A DNA stretch of 64,000 bases from Bacillus mycoides (GTDB lineage: Bacteria; Bacillota; Bacilli; Bacillales; Bacillaceae_G). The position numbers were made by a program, and so were the translations under genes. The stretch's first letter is position 1; each line of letters starts with the position of its first letter. Positions 18,688-28,307 of this stretch are shown here, in pieces. The stretch lies in NCBI RefSeq assembly GCF_001757995.1, contig NZ_LXLV01000070.1:186001-250000 (forward strand), written 5' to 3'. The notes under the pieces were generated by a model. The model was not told the origin of the DNA and searched no databases. It saw only the letters and a program-made list of their open reading frames with translations.

Positions 18688-18834
18688 TTCGTTACACATC
18701 CTTTTGACATATATATTTCATCATACGCTAATAGATAATAAACGCAAGTAACACGCAAACTCTTATACCAATTTATTCTATTCTTTATACTTGTATACCT
18801 ACTAACAATTTTACCAGTTTTCCTTAGTGAAATA

Positions 18835-18863
18835 AAAACCGAGCGTCATTTCCACTCGGTTTT
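18835..18863 (-). terminator. Terminator of the uvrBA operon
   Basis: AAAACCGAG pairs with CTCGGTTTT; T-rich sequence follows on the minus strand. It begins 11 bases after the uvrA stop. Confidence 0.8.
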
Positions 18864-18873
18864 CATTAACAAC

Positions 18874-21744
18874 TTATTGCGATAACTCTACTTCTTTTAT
18901 TTTCGCTTTCATTCTTGCTTTATCACGATCTAAAATCTCTTTTAAATACTTACCTGTATACGAGCGTTCTTCTTTCACTACTTGCTCAGGCGTTCCGGAA
19001 GCAACGATTTGTCCGCCTTTGTCTCCGCCTTCCGGTCCAAGGTCAACGATATAGTCAGCTGTTTTAATAACATCTAAATTATGTTCAATAACAAGAACTG
19101 TCTCGCCGCTTTCAACAAGACGTTGCAACACTTCTAGAAGACGTGCAATATCATGTGCATGTAAGCCAGTCGTTGGCTCATCTAAAATGTATAACGTACG
19201 CCCTGTAGAACGACGATGTAATTCAGAAGCTAATTTCACACGCTGCGCCTCACCACCTGATAACGTCGTAGCTGGTTGTCCTAATTTCATATAACCAAGT
19301 CCTACATCTACAAGTGTTTGAAGTTTACGCTTAATTTTCGGGATATTAGCGAAGAACTCTACCCCATCTTCAATTGTCATCCCTAACACTTCAGAAATAT
19401 TCTTATCTTTATATTTCACTTCTAACGTTTCACGATTATAACGTTTACCGTGACAAACTTCACACGGAACATACACGTCTGGTAAGAAATGCATTTCAAT
19501 TTTAATAATTCCATCACCACGACACGCTTCACAACGGCCGCCTTTTACGTTAAAGCTGAAACGTCCTTTTTGATATCCACGCACTTTCGCTTCATTCGTT
19601 TGCGCAAATACATCACGAATATCATCGAATACACCTGTATATGTTGCTGGGTTGGAACGTGGTGTACGCCCGATTGGTGATTGATCAATATCAATAACTT
19701 TATCTAACTGCTCAAGACCTCTGATTTCTTTATGAGCCCCTGGCTTCGCCTTCGCTTTATATAGCTTTTGAGCTAACGATTTGTATAGTACTTCATTAAT
19801 CATCGTACTTTTTCCAGATCCCGATACACCTGTTATCGCAACAAATGTACCTAGGGGGAATGACATTTTCGCATTCTTTAAGTTATTTTCTTTCGCACCG
19901 ACAATCTCCACTTTACGTCCGTCACCTTTACGTCTCTCAAGTGGTACCGGAATAAACTCTTTACCGCTTAAATATTTCCCCGTTAACGAATTCTCATCTT
20001 GCATAACTTCAGCTGGCGTACCCGCTGATACAACTTCTCCACCGTGAATACCGGCCCCTGGCCCAATATCAAGTAAGTAGTCAGCAGCCATCATCGTATC
20101 TTCATCATGCTCAACAACAATTAACGTATTTCCTAAATCACGCATTTCCTGCAATGTACGAATTAGACGATCATTATCACGCTGATGCAAACCGATAGAA
20201 GGCTCATCAAGAATGTAAAGTACACCCGTAAGACGAGAACCAATTTGTGTCGCTAAACGAATACGCTGCGCCTCACCACCCGATAAAGTTCCTGCGGCAC
20301 GACTTAACGTTAAATAATCTAAACCAACGTTCACTAAAAACCCAACGCGCTCCTGAATTTCTCTTAAAATTAAATGAGCAATTTTCTGTTGTTTCTCAGT
20401 TAACTCAACACTTGAGAAAAATTCCTGTACTTCTTGAACAGAATATTTCGTTACATCGGCAATCGTTTTATCACCAACGAAAACAGCTAAACTCTCAGGC
20501 TTTAAGCGTCCACCTTTACATTTCGGACAGGCTTGCTCAGCCATATATTTCTCCATTTGCTCACGAACATAATCCGAACTCGTCTCACGATAACGACGCT
20601 CGATATTCGGAATAACACCCTCAAATAAAATTTCATTTTCTTTCACTTGACCAAATTCATTCACATAGCGGAAATAAACCTTCTCTTCTCCGCTTCCGTA
20701 CAACACTTTATCAAATAAATCCTTCGGTATATCTTTCACCGGCATATCCATATCGATGCCGTAATGATTACACACAGATTTTAATAATTGCGGGTAATAT
20801 TGCGAACTTGTCGGTTCCCACGGAGCGATCGCATGTTCATTTAATGATAAATCCCAGTTCGGAATAACAAGTTCTAAATCTACCTCTAACTTTGAGCCAA
20901 GTCCATCACAAGAAGGACACGCGCCGAACGGACTATTGAACGAGAACATACGCGGCTCTAATTCTCCGATTGAAAAACCACAATGCGGACAAGCATGATG
21001 TTCACTAAAGAGAAGTTCTTCCTCTCCCATTACATCGATTAAAACTCGGCCCCCGCCAAGCTTTAATGCACTTTCAAGAGAATCTGCAAGTCGGCTTGCA
21101 ATTCCTTCTTTCACAACAATACGGTCAATAACAACTTCAATTGAATGCTTCTTATTTTTATCTAACGTAATCTCTTCAGATACATCCAGCATCTCTCCAT
21201 CAACGCGCACACGAACATAACCTTGCTTCTTAATATCTTCTAACACTTTCGCATGCGCACCTTTACGCCCTGACACGATAGGCGCTAGCACTTGCAACTT
21301 CGTACGCTCAGGATATTCAAGAACACGGTCTACCATCTGTTCCACTGTTTGTGATGTAATTTCAATTCCATGATTCGGACAAATCGGCGTACCAATTCGC
21401 GCGAATAATAAACGTAAATAATCATAAATCTCCGTTACCGTTCCAACCGTTGAACGAGGGTTACGACTCGTCGTTTTTTGATCAATTGAAATCGCTGGAG
21501 ATAAACCTTCAATCGTATCAACATCCGGCTTATCCATTTGCCCTAAAAACTGGCGTGCATACGCGGATAAAGATTCCACGTATCTACGCTGCCCTTCTGC
21601 ATAAATCGTATCGAATGCTAACGATGATTTCCCTGAACCAGACAATCCCGTCACAACAACAAGCTGATTTCTCGGAATGGTTACGTCAATATTTTTTAAA
21701 TTATGCGCTCTAGCACCTTTTACAACAATAAAATCTTTACTCAC
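18874..21744 (-). CDS. uvrA: Excinuclease ABC subunit A
   Basis: UvrA finds bulky DNA lesions and loads UvrB. It has two ABC ATPase modules: Walker [10 protein letters not shown] near residue 32 and GVSGSGKST near 640, with two LSGGEAQR signatures. Zinc-binding cysteines are at [13 protein letters not shown] and CPSCDG in the first half and CEACRGDG with [10 protein letters not shown] in the second. I use the GTG at 21744, eight bases after AAGGG, giving 956 residues; a GTG nine bases upstream overlaps the uvrB stop. The pair is an SOS-type operon. Confidence 0.96.
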   Translation of the reverse strand: MSKDFIVVKGARAHNLKNIDVTIPRNQLVVVTGLSGSGKSSLAFDTIYAEGQRRYVESLSAYARQFLGQMDKPDVDTIEGLSPAISIDQKTTSRNPRSTVGTVTEIYDYLRLLFARIGTPICPNHGIEITSQTVEQMVDRVLEYPERTKLQVLAPIVSGRKGAHAKVLEDIKKQGYVRVRVDGEMLDVSEEITLDKNKKHSIEVVIDRIVVKEGIASRLADSLESALKLGGGRVLIDVMGEEELLFSEHHACPHCGFSIGELEPRMFSFNSPFGACPSCDGLGSKLEVDLELVIPNWDLSLNEHAIAPWEPTSSQYYPQLLKSVCNHYGIDMDMPVKDIPKDLFDKVLYGSGEEKVYFRYVNEFGQVKENEILFEGVIPNIERRYRETSSDYVREQMEKYMAEQACPKCKGGRLKPESLAVFVGDKTIADVTKYSVQEVQEFFSSVELTEKQQKIAHLILREIQERVGFLVNVGLDYLTLSRAAGTLSGGEAQRIRLATQIGSRLTGVLYILDEPSIGLHQRDNDRLIRTLQEMRDLGNTLIVVEHDEDTMMAADYLLDIGPGAGIHGGEVVSAGTPAEVMQDENSLTGKYLSGKEFIPVPLERRKGDGRKVEIVGAKENNLKNAKMSFPLGTFVAITGVSGSGKSTMINEVLYKSLAQKLYKAKAKPGAHKEIRGLEQLDKVIDIDQSPIGRTPRSNPATYTGVFDDIRDVFAQTNEAKVRGYQKGRFSFNVKGGRCEACRGDGIIKIEMHFLPDVYVPCEVCHGKRYNRETLEVKYKDKNISEVLGMTIEDGVEFFANIPKIKRKLQTLVDVGLGYMKLGQPATTLSGGEAQRVKLASELHRRSTGRTLYILDEPTTGLHAHDIARLLEVLQRLVESGETVLVIEHNLDVIKTADYIVDLGPEGGDKGGQIVASGTPEQVVKEERSYTGKYLKEILDRDKARMKAKIKEVELSQ

Positions 21745-21749
21745 TCTTT

Positions 21750-23726
21750 TCACCCTTCCGCTTTTAATTCTAATAGTAAATCTCTTAATTCAGCTGCACG
21801 CTCGAAGTCTAACGCTTTTGCTGCTTCTTTCATCTCTGCTTCGATCTTAGCGATTGTTTTCTCACGTTCTTTCTTCGTCATCTTCTTAGCAGGAGTTGCT
21901 TCATATGTTTCCGGTTCTTCAGCCGCTGTCGTTGCACGGATTACATCACGAACGCCTTTTTGAATCGTTTTCGGCGTGATACCATGCTCTTCATTGTAAG
22001 CTTCTTGTATAGTACGACGACGCTGCGTTTCTTCAATTGCAATTCCCATTGATCTCGTTATACGATCTGCGTACATAATAACGCGGCCATTTGCATTACG
22101 CGCCGCACGACCAATTGTTTGAATTAATGAACGCTCTGAACGTAGGAATCCTTCCTTATCAGCATCTAAAATAGCTACAAGTGATACTTCTGGAATATCT
22201 AATCCTTCTCGTAATAAGTTAATACCGACAAGTACATCAAATTTACCAAGGCGAAGGTCCCGGATAATTTCAATACGTTCTAACGTTTTAATTTCAGAGT
22301 GAAGATAGTTCACCTTAATTCCTACATCTTTCAAGTAATCCGTTAAATCCTCTGACATTTTTTTCGTTAAAGTCGTAATTAATACACGTTCATTTTTCGC
22401 AATCCGGTCATGGATTTCTCCTAATAAATCATCTATTTGTCCTTCAATTGGTCGTATATCAATTGGTGGATCTAAAAGCCCTGTTGGACGAATAATTTGT
22501 TCTACTACTTCCGGTGACTGCTCTAATTCGTATGGTCCTGGCGTTGCCGAAACGTAAATAACTTGATTCGTTTTCTCTTCAAACTCATCAAACGTGAGCG
22601 GTCTATTATCTAAAGCTGATGGCAGACGGAATCCATGATCCACAAGCACTTGCTTACGTGCTTGGTCCCCGTTATACATCGCTCTTACTTGCGGAACCGA
22701 TACATGCGACTCATCCATAACAATTAAGAAATCTTCTGGAAAATAATCTAATAACGTATACGGCGTCGAACCCGCTGGGCGAAGTGTTAAATGACGGGAA
22801 TAGTTTTCAATCCCTGAACAAAAGCCCATCTCGCGCATCATTTCTAAATCATAACGTGTTCGCTGTTCTATACGCTGCGCTTCTAACAACTTACCGTTAT
22901 CATTTAATTCTTTTAAACGTTCTTCTAATTCTTTTTCAATATTTTCAATAGCGACCTTCAGTTTTTCTTCACGTGTAACGAAGTGAGATGCCGGGAAGAT
23001 TGCTACATGATCACGTTCTGCTAATACTTCACCCGTTAATGCATTTACTTCTCGAATACGATCGATTTCATCACCGAAAAATTCAATTCGAATACAATGC
23101 TCGTCAAGCGATGCCGGGAAGATCTCAACTACATCTCCGCGAACACGGAATGTACCACGCTTGAAATCAATATCATTACGTCCATACTGTACATCAACAA
23201 GTTCACGAAGCAATTGATTGCGGTCCTTTTCCATACCAACTCGAAGTGAAACAACTAACTCGCGGTATTCTTCCGGAGAACCTAAACCGTATATGCACGA
23301 CACACTCGCAACGATAATAACATCATCTCGTTCAAATAAAGAAGACGTTGCCGAGTGACGTAATTTATCGATTTCATCATTAATTTGCGCATCTTTTTCA
23401 ATAAACGTATCCGTATGTGGCACGTACGCTTCCGGCTGATAATAATCGTAATAACTAACAAAATACTCCACAGAATTGTTAGGAAAGAAATCTTTCAGCT
23501 CACTATATAACTGTCCTGCTAACGTTTTATTATGAGCCATTACAAGTGTTGGCTTCTGCACCTCTTTAATGACATTTGAAATCGTAAATGTCTTACCCGT
23601 CCCTGTCGCTCCAAGCAACACTTGCTTTTTCTTACCACTATTAATTCCCTCTACAAGCTTCTCTATCGCTCCCGGCTGATCACCTTGCGGGGAATACTCT
23701 GAGATAATTTCAAATGGATGTTCCAA
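21750..23726 (-). CDS. uvrB: Excinuclease ABC subunit B
   Basis: UvrB is the helicase-like damage verifier of nucleotide excision repair. Visible parts are Walker [11 protein letters not shown] near residue 40, the beta-hairpin region [12 protein letters not shown] near 95, the DEAD-like VMDESHV near 338, helicase motif [17 protein letters not shown], and a C-terminal UVR domain ([20 protein letters not shown]) that contacts UvrC. The start is a TTG at 23726, ten bases after AGGAGG, giving 658 residues. A LexA-like box lies about 75 bases upstream. Confidence 0.96.
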   Translation of the reverse strand: MEHPFEIISEYSPQGDQPGAIEKLVEGINSGKKKQVLLGATGTGKTFTISNVIKEVQKPTLVMAHNKTLAGQLYSELKDFFPNNSVEYFVSYYDYYQPEAYVPHTDTFIEKDAQINDEIDKLRHSATSSLFERDDVIIVASVSCIYGLGSPEEYRELVVSLRVGMEKDRNQLLRELVDVQYGRNDIDFKRGTFRVRGDVVEIFPASLDEHCIRIEFFGDEIDRIREVNALTGEVLAERDHVAIFPASHFVTREEKLKVAIENIEKELEERLKELNDNGKLLEAQRIEQRTRYDLEMMREMGFCSGIENYSRHLTLRPAGSTPYTLLDYFPEDFLIVMDESHVSVPQVRAMYNGDQARKQVLVDHGFRLPSALDNRPLTFDEFEEKTNQVIYVSATPGPYELEQSPEVVEQIIRPTGLLDPPIDIRPIEGQIDDLLGEIHDRIAKNERVLITTLTKKMSEDLTDYLKDVGIKVNYLHSEIKTLERIEIIRDLRLGKFDVLVGINLLREGLDIPEVSLVAILDADKEGFLRSERSLIQTIGRAARNANGRVIMYADRITRSMGIAIEETQRRRTIQEAYNEEHGITPKTIQKGVRDVIRATTAAEEPETYEATPAKKMTKKEREKTIAKIEAEMKEAAKALDFERAAELRDLLLELKAEG

Positions 23727-23798
23727 CTAAAAACCGACCTCCTCATAAAAATCTGTAGTATTATTTTACCACGAATGCTCATAAAAAACCTAAAAAAA

Positions 23799-23812
23799 CG
23801 AACAGATATTCG
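23799..23812 (-). promoter_or_regulatory. LexA/DinR-like SOS box upstream of uvrB
   Basis: CGAACAGATATTCG matches the Bacillus SOS box CGAAC-N4-GTTCG with one mismatch (A for G). It lies 73 bases upstream of the uvrB TTG. A plausible -10 (TAAAAT) is further downstream. uvrBA is a known SOS operon in B. subtilis, which supports the call. Confidence 0.6.
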
Positions 23813-23837
23813 GTAAAACTTTCGACAATATATACAT

Positions 23838-23866
23838 AAAAAAGGAAGGAGTAAGAACTTCCTTCC
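23838..23866 (-). terminator. Terminator between the small frameshifted frame and uvrB
   Basis: GGAAGG pairs with CCTTCC; on the minus strand TTTTTT follows. It separates the uvrB promoter region from upstream transcription and comes 11 bases after the frameshifted small frame at 23877. Confidence 0.6.
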
Positions 23867-23876
23867 TCTATCAATT

Positions 23877-24018
23877 TTATTTTTTAGGTATATATAATAA
23901 GTCATATCCATTGCGTCCATTTTCATTTGTACAATCTATTAACCTATAAACAACCTCTACTTCATGCAGCTCTTTTTCCTACTGTCATCCTCTCCGATAC
24001 AAACTGTTTATATACCAT
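23877..24018 (-). pseudogene. Small frameshifted reading frame, unknown family
   Basis: From an ATG at 24018 the frame reads MVYKQFVSERMTVGK and then stops soon after a run of five A. Removing one A lets it continue as ELHEVEVVYRLIDCTNENGR and on to an in-frame stop at 23877, giving about 46 residues of protein-like composition. A terminator follows. It could be a broken gene, a sequence error in the A run, or a gene using slippage. I do not recognise the family. The remaining parts of the 333-base gap hold the uvrB promoter region. Confidence 0.35.
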
Positions 24019-24043
24019 AAAAAGAAACCTATACTAAATTTAC

Positions 24044-24072
24044 AAAAAGCTACTTTCCTCTATGAAAGTAGC
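24044..24072 (-). terminator. Terminator of the MerR/membrane-protein pair
   Basis: GCTACTTTC pairs with GAAAGTAGC, then TTTTTG on the minus strand. The 5' arm contains the stop codon of the membrane-protein gene. Confidence 0.8.
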
Positions 24073-24680
24073 CTCTCTTTTCCTTTTTCCTTCTTAGGAA
24101 AAATTACATATGAAAATGAAATCACCGTATCAACTAAAAATATAATCGCCCAAACTTGGCTCACGCGACTCGCTGCTTTATTTAAAACGATTCCTGACTC
24201 TAACCAATTTCCCCACTGTTCAAATGGAATAAATCCATACATAAAGAAAAAGAAAATATGCACAACAGCAAATAAAATAAGATGCAAAGCCCAATTTTTC
24301 ATTTCCTGTTTCGCATGCGCCATACCCGTTAATTCAAGTGGATCTTCGATAATAGGAATCGGTTCATTGCGCCATTTCGCAACTAGTTTTTGCACAAGTA
24401 TATCTAATTTCTTTAAATCCTTTTTCCCATAAAAAACCGCATACAATAAAATAATTACAGTAATGATTTGAAAATTAGAGAACTTTCCTGTTTGATAGTA
24501 GTCCACTACTCCTAAAGTTAAAATAAACACTTCATTTACGAGTAGCACAATCCCCATAATAAAGCTCGCTTTTTTCAAGCGAAATCCATACCTTAGTAAA
24601 AAGAAGCCGATAGCGGATAACCAAAATACAATCTCTGCACCAATTAAAAAATACCATCGATATTCTGCGAGTATACTCAT
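24060..24680 (-). CDS. Six-helix membrane protein of unknown function
   Basis: The 206-residue protein has about six hydrophobic segments (near residues 9-28, 37-58, 68-85, 128-148, 172-193 and one weaker) and basic loops. A cytoplasmic stretch near 90-120 (KLDILVQKLVAKWRNE) separates the two halves. Its ATG overlaps the TGA of the upstream merR-type gene (ATGA), so the two are tightly coupled and the regulator probably controls this protein. I do not recognise the family; a transporter or sensor partner are both possible. Confidence 0.7.
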   Translation of the reverse strand: MSILAEYRWYFLIGAEIVFWLSAIGFFLLRYGFRLKKASFIMGIVLLVNEVFILTLGVVDYYQTGKFSNFQIITVIILLYAVFYGKKDLKKLDILVQKLVAKWRNEPIPIIEDPLELTGMAHAKQEMKNWALHLILFAVVHIFFFFMYGFIPFEQWGNWLESGIVLNKAASRVSQVWAIIFLVDTVISFSYVIFPKKEKGKERLLS

Positions 24681-25438
24681 TTATCCTTCTCCCTTTCATC
24701 ATATATAAGAAAAGCCTCATCCATATATACTAAAAGCTCCTCTTCAATTGGATACATGCTCATTTTCTGTGAATCATCCTTCGATTTTCTAACTTCCCAT
24801 AGCTTATCTAAAAACGATTCATCACCATTAGCCATCTCTAAACACTTCTGCATTAATTTCTTCGTTGCCTCTTGTACTTCATCAGATGACGCTTCCTTAC
24901 CGTCTTTCATAAAGTTACGTAATTGCTTTAATAAATCTACCCATTCTAAAACATTCGGATCTTCTTCACTCATATTCGGCAAATTATGAAGTAACTTTTG
25001 CTCTTCCTTTGAAAACAGTTCATTTTGGAATATTTCACGTATACGCGGAGACTGTCTTGAAAGCTGAATAAGCTCAAACATAACTTTCCAATCTAATTCA
25101 CCTTCCATATTTACTGAATGCACTACCGCTTGTAAAATACGTTCCATTCGATTGAACTTTTTCTGTTCTTCTTGTACAAACTTAAGTTGCTTTTCAAGCG
25201 ATACTTTTAAATTGAGCTCACCCGTTATTAACATATTCATAATTTCTTTTAATGAAAAACCCATTTCTTTTAAAAATAAAATTTGCTGCAAACGAATAAC
25301 ATCTTTCTCGCTATATAACCGATGTCCCCCATCCGTTTTTCCGCTCGGCTTTAATAAATCGATTTGATCATAATAGCGTAACGTTCTTACTGTAACCCCT
25401 GTTTCCTTCGTAAGTTCTTGAATCGAAATCAATCCCAT
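24677..25438 (-). CDS. MerR-family transcriptional regulator with long effector domain
   Basis: The N-terminal winged helix is clear (QELTKETGVTVRTLRYYDQI, then KTDGGHRLYSEKDV), followed by the dimer helix around residues 75-110. The remaining 140 residues form an acidic, helical effector domain resembling the TipA-type sensing region in layout, though I see no cofactor or metal motif. The start is uncertain among GTG 25441, ATG 25438 and a TTG further in; GAGGTG overlaps the first two. It forms a two-gene operon with the membrane protein that it overlaps. Confidence 0.85.
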   Translation of the reverse strand: MGLISIQELTKETGVTVRTLRYYDQIDLLKPSGKTDGGHRLYSEKDVIRLQQILFLKEMGFSLKEIMNMLITGELNLKVSLEKQLKFVQEEQKKFNRMERILQAVVHSVNMEGELDWKVMFELIQLSRQSPRIREIFQNELFSKEEQKLLHNLPNMSEEDPNVLEWVDLLKQLRNFMKDGKEASSDEVQEATKKLMQKCLEMANGDESFLDKLWEVRKSKDDSQKMSMYPIEEELLVYMDEAFLIYDEREKDK

Positions 25439-25505
25439 CACCTCTTCTCTTTCATTATAAAAGGTGACGCAACGTAACTTTCAAGTAGTTTGTAAAAAAA
25501 ATACA

Positions 25506-25540
25506 AAAAGCTGTTTATACCTTTTGTATAAACAGCTTTT
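25506..25540 (-). terminator. Terminator of the XRE/small membrane protein operon
   Basis: AAAAGCTGTTTATAC pairs perfectly with GTATAAACAGCTTTT over 15 bp, with T-rich sequence after it on the minus strand. It overlaps the stop codon of the last gene. Confidence 0.88.
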
Positions 25541-25763
25541 ATGGAAGAAGACCCTTTTGTATAGCACGCCCACAAAATAAAATAAGCGCTCCAACAATAC
25601 TCTTTGCTGTTTTATGGTAATGCGCTGATAGTAATAAATAATATGATAAACCTACAGTACCAATCATAATACAAATACTCGGCACTGGATTACGAGAAAA
25701 GTTTTGCATTCCCCAAAGAAGCGCAAATATAGCTGTAGCGACACATAACACCGGTAATCCCAT
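25539..25763 (-). CDS. Small membrane protein, last gene of the XRE cassette
   Basis: The 74-residue protein has three hydrophobic stretches (GLPVLCVATAIFALLWGM, PSICIMIGTVGLSYYLLLSA and SIVGALILFCGRAI). It follows the previous gene by 20 bases with GGGGAACTGGG before the ATG, and its stop lies inside the operon terminator. No family recognised. Confidence 0.6.
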   Translation of the reverse strand: MGLPVLCVATAIFALLWGMQNFSRNPVPSICIMIGTVGLSYYLLLSAHYHKTAKSIVGALILFCGRAIQKGLLP

Positions 25764-25783
25764 CCCAGTTCCCCTTTTTCTAT

Positions 25784-26176
25784 CTATTTATTTCTTGGTG
25801 CTAACACACTCGTCGATGCCATACTCATTAGTAAACCAAAAATAGCAATATATAATAACTCATTTACATTTACTACTTGTCTATCTAAATACTTATTTAC
25901 GCAAAGATACATAATGAACAAGAAAAAGCAGCTTGTAATACAAATAGTAAAATAAGACTTCATCTTACTTACAACTCTCTCATCAATCGATGGTACTCCC
26001 TCTTCTTTCAAGCGCTTCTGCTCTCTATATTCCGAAATTCCATATAAAATGACTAACGTCACATTCGATATAAAAATTACTTCCCACGAAATACTTAAAA
26101 TTATTAAACTCACATTCAAAATCAAACCTGCTAACGATAAGCTACCGATAAACTTTATAACATCATGTTTACTCAT
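25784..26176 (-). CDS. Four-helix membrane protein with IDERV motif (DUF2178-like)
   Basis: The 130-residue protein has four hydrophobic segments and a charged central loop ending in VPSIDERVVSKMKSYF. The gene at 26412 has the same layout and loop (LPEIDERVNENIKKYV), so the two are diverged paralogues. Proteins with this DER loop often stand beside small XRE regulators, as here, and resemble DUF2178-type families; the name is tentative. Its ATG overlaps the TGA of the preceding gene by four bases. Confidence 0.7.
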   Translation of the reverse strand: MSKHDVIKFIGSLSLAGLILNVSLIILSISWEVIFISNVTLVILYGISEYREQKRLKEEGVPSIDERVVSKMKSYFTICITSCFFLFIMYLCVNKYLDRQVVNVNELLYIAIFGLLMSMASTSVLAPRNK

Positions 26177-26394
26177 ACACGATCAGTCTCTTTACTATGT
26201 CTATATTTCCACTTCGGCCAATAATTCACAACGAAATAAACAAACTGTCCGAGTACAAATAAAACAAATGGCATACCAGCATTTCCATAAACAATTAAAT
26301 TATATAAACTCCATATCGCTAAACTAATTGTTAAAAATAACCCTAAATATTTAAACGCTTTATCCGATTGAAATCTCTCAAACTCATCTTGCAT
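26173..26394 (-). CDS. Small two-helix membrane protein of the XRE cassette
   Basis: The 73-residue protein begins with a charged segment (MQDEFERFQSDKAFKYLG), then has two hydrophobic helices and a basic tail. I chose the ATG at 26394, seven bases after AGGAGG; the in-frame ATG at 26400 is too close to that site. The stop overlaps the start of the next gene. Family not recognised. Confidence 0.65.
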   Translation of the reverse strand: MQDEFERFQSDKAFKYLGLFLTISLAIWSLYNLIVYGNAGMPFVLFVLGQFVYFVVNYWPKWKYRHSKETDRV

Positions 26395-26411
26395 TTTCAT
26401 TCCTCCTATCG

Positions 26412-26801
26412 CTATGCTCGTTTTCCCGCCATAACTCCTACGATGAGACTACCAGCAAATAAGAAACTACATACAATGAATATTTCTGGCGTAGGTATGC
26501 CATCTCTGCCTACGACTTTGCTCGCACCAATGTAAACAATGAGAAGGATAAATGCGAATATAAATGAGACATTTACATACTTTTTTATATTTTCATTTAC
26601 TCGCTCATCTATCTCTGGCAGTTCTTCTTTTTTGTACTTACGTTTTTTATAATACGTATACACTGTTAAAAGTAGAATTGCTAAAATGTTACTAACTATT
26701 AGCGATAACATCGGTATGGATGGATCCATAATACGAACTAAAACGTCCCCTCCACATAATCCTAAGACAGTAGCGATATACAACTTTTTAGTATCGTTCA
26801 T
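26412..26801 (-). CDS. Four-helix membrane protein with IDERV motif, paralogue of the 25784 gene
   Basis: The 129-residue protein has four hydrophobic segments with a basic central loop (KKRKYKKEELPEIDERV). It follows the XRE regulator by 11 bases, with GGGGAGAG before the ATG. Layout and the shared IDERV loop link it to the protein at 25784, suggesting gene duplication within the operon and perhaps a heteromeric membrane complex; that is inference. Confidence 0.7.
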   Translation of the reverse strand: MNDTKKLYIATVLGLCGGDVLVRIMDPSIPMLSLIVSNILAILLLTVYTYYKKRKYKKEELPEIDERVNENIKKYVNVSFIFAFILLIVYIGASKVVGRDGIPTPEIFIVCSFLFAGSLIVGVMAGKRA

Positions 26802-26812
26802 TTTCTCTCCCC

Positions 26813-27004
26813 TTACTCCAGCATAAATATTTCTTCTACCTTCATTCCAAAATATTTGGCGATTTTTAGGGATAACTCTAGACTTGGGTTATAGTGGTGG
26901 TTCTCAACCGCCACTATTGTCTGCCGCGTCACTTGCATCGCCTTTGCCATTTCAATTTGCGTTATATGATTTTGTTTTCGTAATTTCTTAATTTTATTTT
27001 TCAC
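26813..27004 (-). CDS. Small XRE-family (Cro/CI type) repressor
   Basis: The 63-residue protein is a single helix-turn-helix domain (NHITQIEMAKAMQVTRQTIV) with the usual ending KIAKYFGMKVEEIF. The GTG at 27004 lies nine bases after GGAG; an ATG six bases upstream is closer to the site, and the long open frame to 27184 is not needed. Two perfect palindromes flank its promoter about 30 and 75 bases upstream, so autoregulation of the five-gene operon is likely. It resembles YozG-type regulators paired with membrane proteins. Confidence 0.85.
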   Translation of the reverse strand: MKNKIKKLRKQNHITQIEMAKAMQVTRQTIVAVENHHYNPSLELSLKIAKYFGMKVEEIFMLE

Positions 27005-27024
27005 ACCCATAGGCTCCACCTTCG

Positions 27025-27046
27025 AAAGTAAAGATATCTTTACTTT
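27025..27046. promoter_or_regulatory. Operator palindrome 1 of the XRE operon
   Basis: AAAGTAAAGATATCTTTACTTT is a 22-bp perfect palindrome (21 bases from the regulator start codon), covering the transcription start region just downstream of the -10 box. Its core GTAAAGATATCTTTAC recurs at 27072. Confidence 0.8.
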
Positions 27047-27047
27047 A

Positions 27048-27076
27048 ATTATAAATATTTTCCAAATACAAGTAAA
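27048..27076 (-). promoter_or_regulatory. Promoter of the XRE/membrane-protein operon
   Basis: On the minus strand TTTACT (27071-27076) and a perfect TATAAT (27048-27053) are 17 bases apart. The -35 box lies inside palindrome 2 and palindrome 1 begins just after the -10 box. Confidence 0.75.
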
Positions 27077-27087
27077 GATATCTTTAC
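27072..27087. promoter_or_regulatory. Operator palindrome 2 of the XRE operon
   Basis: GTAAAGATATCTTTAC is a 16-bp perfect palindrome identical to the core of palindrome 1. The centres are 44 bp apart, about four helical turns, which would place two dimers on nearly the same DNA face. It overlaps the -35 box. Confidence 0.8.
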
Positions 27088-27101
27088 AAAAAAAGGTAAA
27101 A

Positions 27102-27128
27102 AAAGAGACATCTATAAGATGCCTCTTT
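27102..27128 (-). terminator. Terminator of the YeiH-type transporter gene
   Basis: AAAGAG-GCATCT pairs with AGATGT-CTCTTT on the minus strand and is followed by TTTTTTT. It lies just upstream of the XRE promoter and insulates it. Confidence 0.75.
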
Positions 27129-27132
27129 GCTA

Positions 27133-28155
27133 CTACATAAATCCTAATGCATATACAAGAATGTATCCAAGTACCGAAAGGCAAACCGAGCCAATTAGCC
27201 CTGCCACGAATGCCCTACTTCCTAATTTGCGGAACGTTTTAAACTCTACATTTAAACCTAGCCCTGCCATCGCCATTGCGATAAGCATGTACGCAATTAT
27301 TACAATATAGCCGGCAACAACTTCGGGGATAATCCCAAGTGAATGCACCGCACTCATCGCTAAAAATCCGAATATGAACCAAGGAATTGGAAGGTCCTTC
27401 CACGATCCCTTTTCTTCGCTTCCCTCGCTCTTACCAAACCATAACCCAATTAAAATTGCTACTGGAACAAGCATCGCTACGCGCGTTAATTTCACAATAA
27501 CTGCGATGTCTACAGCCGTGCTACCGCCTGGCGCTGCAGCCGCGATAACGTGAGCAATTTCATGCAGCGTCGCTCCCGAGAATACACCGTAACCGTACGG
27601 AGATAAGCCAAGCACTGGATATAATAACGTATAAATAAGCGTAAATATCGTACCTAAAATAGCAATGATTGCGGCGCCAACCGCCGTTTCATCGTCCTTT
27701 GCTTTCACTTGTGGTGCAATTGCCACGACCGCAGCAGCACCGCAAATCGCTGTCCCACACGCCGTTAAAATCCCTAATTTCTTCTCTACTTTAAATACTT
27801 TCGTTAGTCCATATACAACGAAAATTGTAAATGTAATAACAACTGCAGCGATGACCAATACTTTCGGTCCCGCCTTTGCAATATCTACAAGATTTAACCG
27901 CATTCCAAGTAAGATAATCCCAAAGCGAAGCAACTTCTTACTCGCAAAGTTCGTTCCCGCTATCGCTTCTTGAGGAATCCCGATTGCCGCGCGCCAAACC
28001 ATTCCGATTAGAATAGCGATTACTAATTGTCCCATAATATTTAAAAATGGAAGCTCTGCTAAATATTTCGCGGCGATTGCGATTAATAACGTAATCCCAA
28101 TACCTTGCGAAAATCCAAAGCCCTTCTTCTTTTGTATAACAAGTGTTTGTTCCAC
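27133..28155 (-). CDS. YeiH-family membrane protein (putative sulfate exporter family)
   Basis: The 340-residue protein has about ten membrane helices and the UPF0324/YeiH features [34 protein letters not shown] and [16 protein letters not shown]. Databases call the family putative sulfate exporters; the substrate is not established. I start it at the GTG at 28155, seven bases after GGGGTGG, rather than at upstream starts that would run into the promoter of the divergent lysR gene. Its pairing with a divergent LysR regulator is common for this family. Confidence 0.85.
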   Translation of the reverse strand: MEQTLVIQKKKGFGFSQGIGITLLIAIAAKYLAELPFLNIMGQLVIAILIGMVWRAAIGIPQEAIAGTNFASKKLLRFGIILLGMRLNLVDIAKAGPKVLVIAAVVITFTIFVVYGLTKVFKVEKKLGILTACGTAICGAAAVVAIAPQVKAKDDETAVGAAIIAILGTIFTLIYTLLYPVLGLSPYGYGVFSGATLHEIAHVIAAAAPGGSTAVDIAVIVKLTRVAMLVPVAILIGLWFGKSEGSEEKGSWKDLPIPWFIFGFLAMSAVHSLGIIPEVVAGYIVIIAYMLIAMAMAGLGLNVEFKTFRKLGSRAFVAGLIGSVCLSVLGYILVYALGFM

Positions 28156-28307
28156 TTTGTACCACCCCAATAATCGTATTGGAACATGCATGTTCTTTCT
28201 AGTTACATTATAAGAGATTTTTAATAATAAGTTTAATATCAATATTGAATCCCTATCATCAGAAATACTTATGATAAAATGAAAACAAAAATAAAGGGGC
28301 CTAACAA

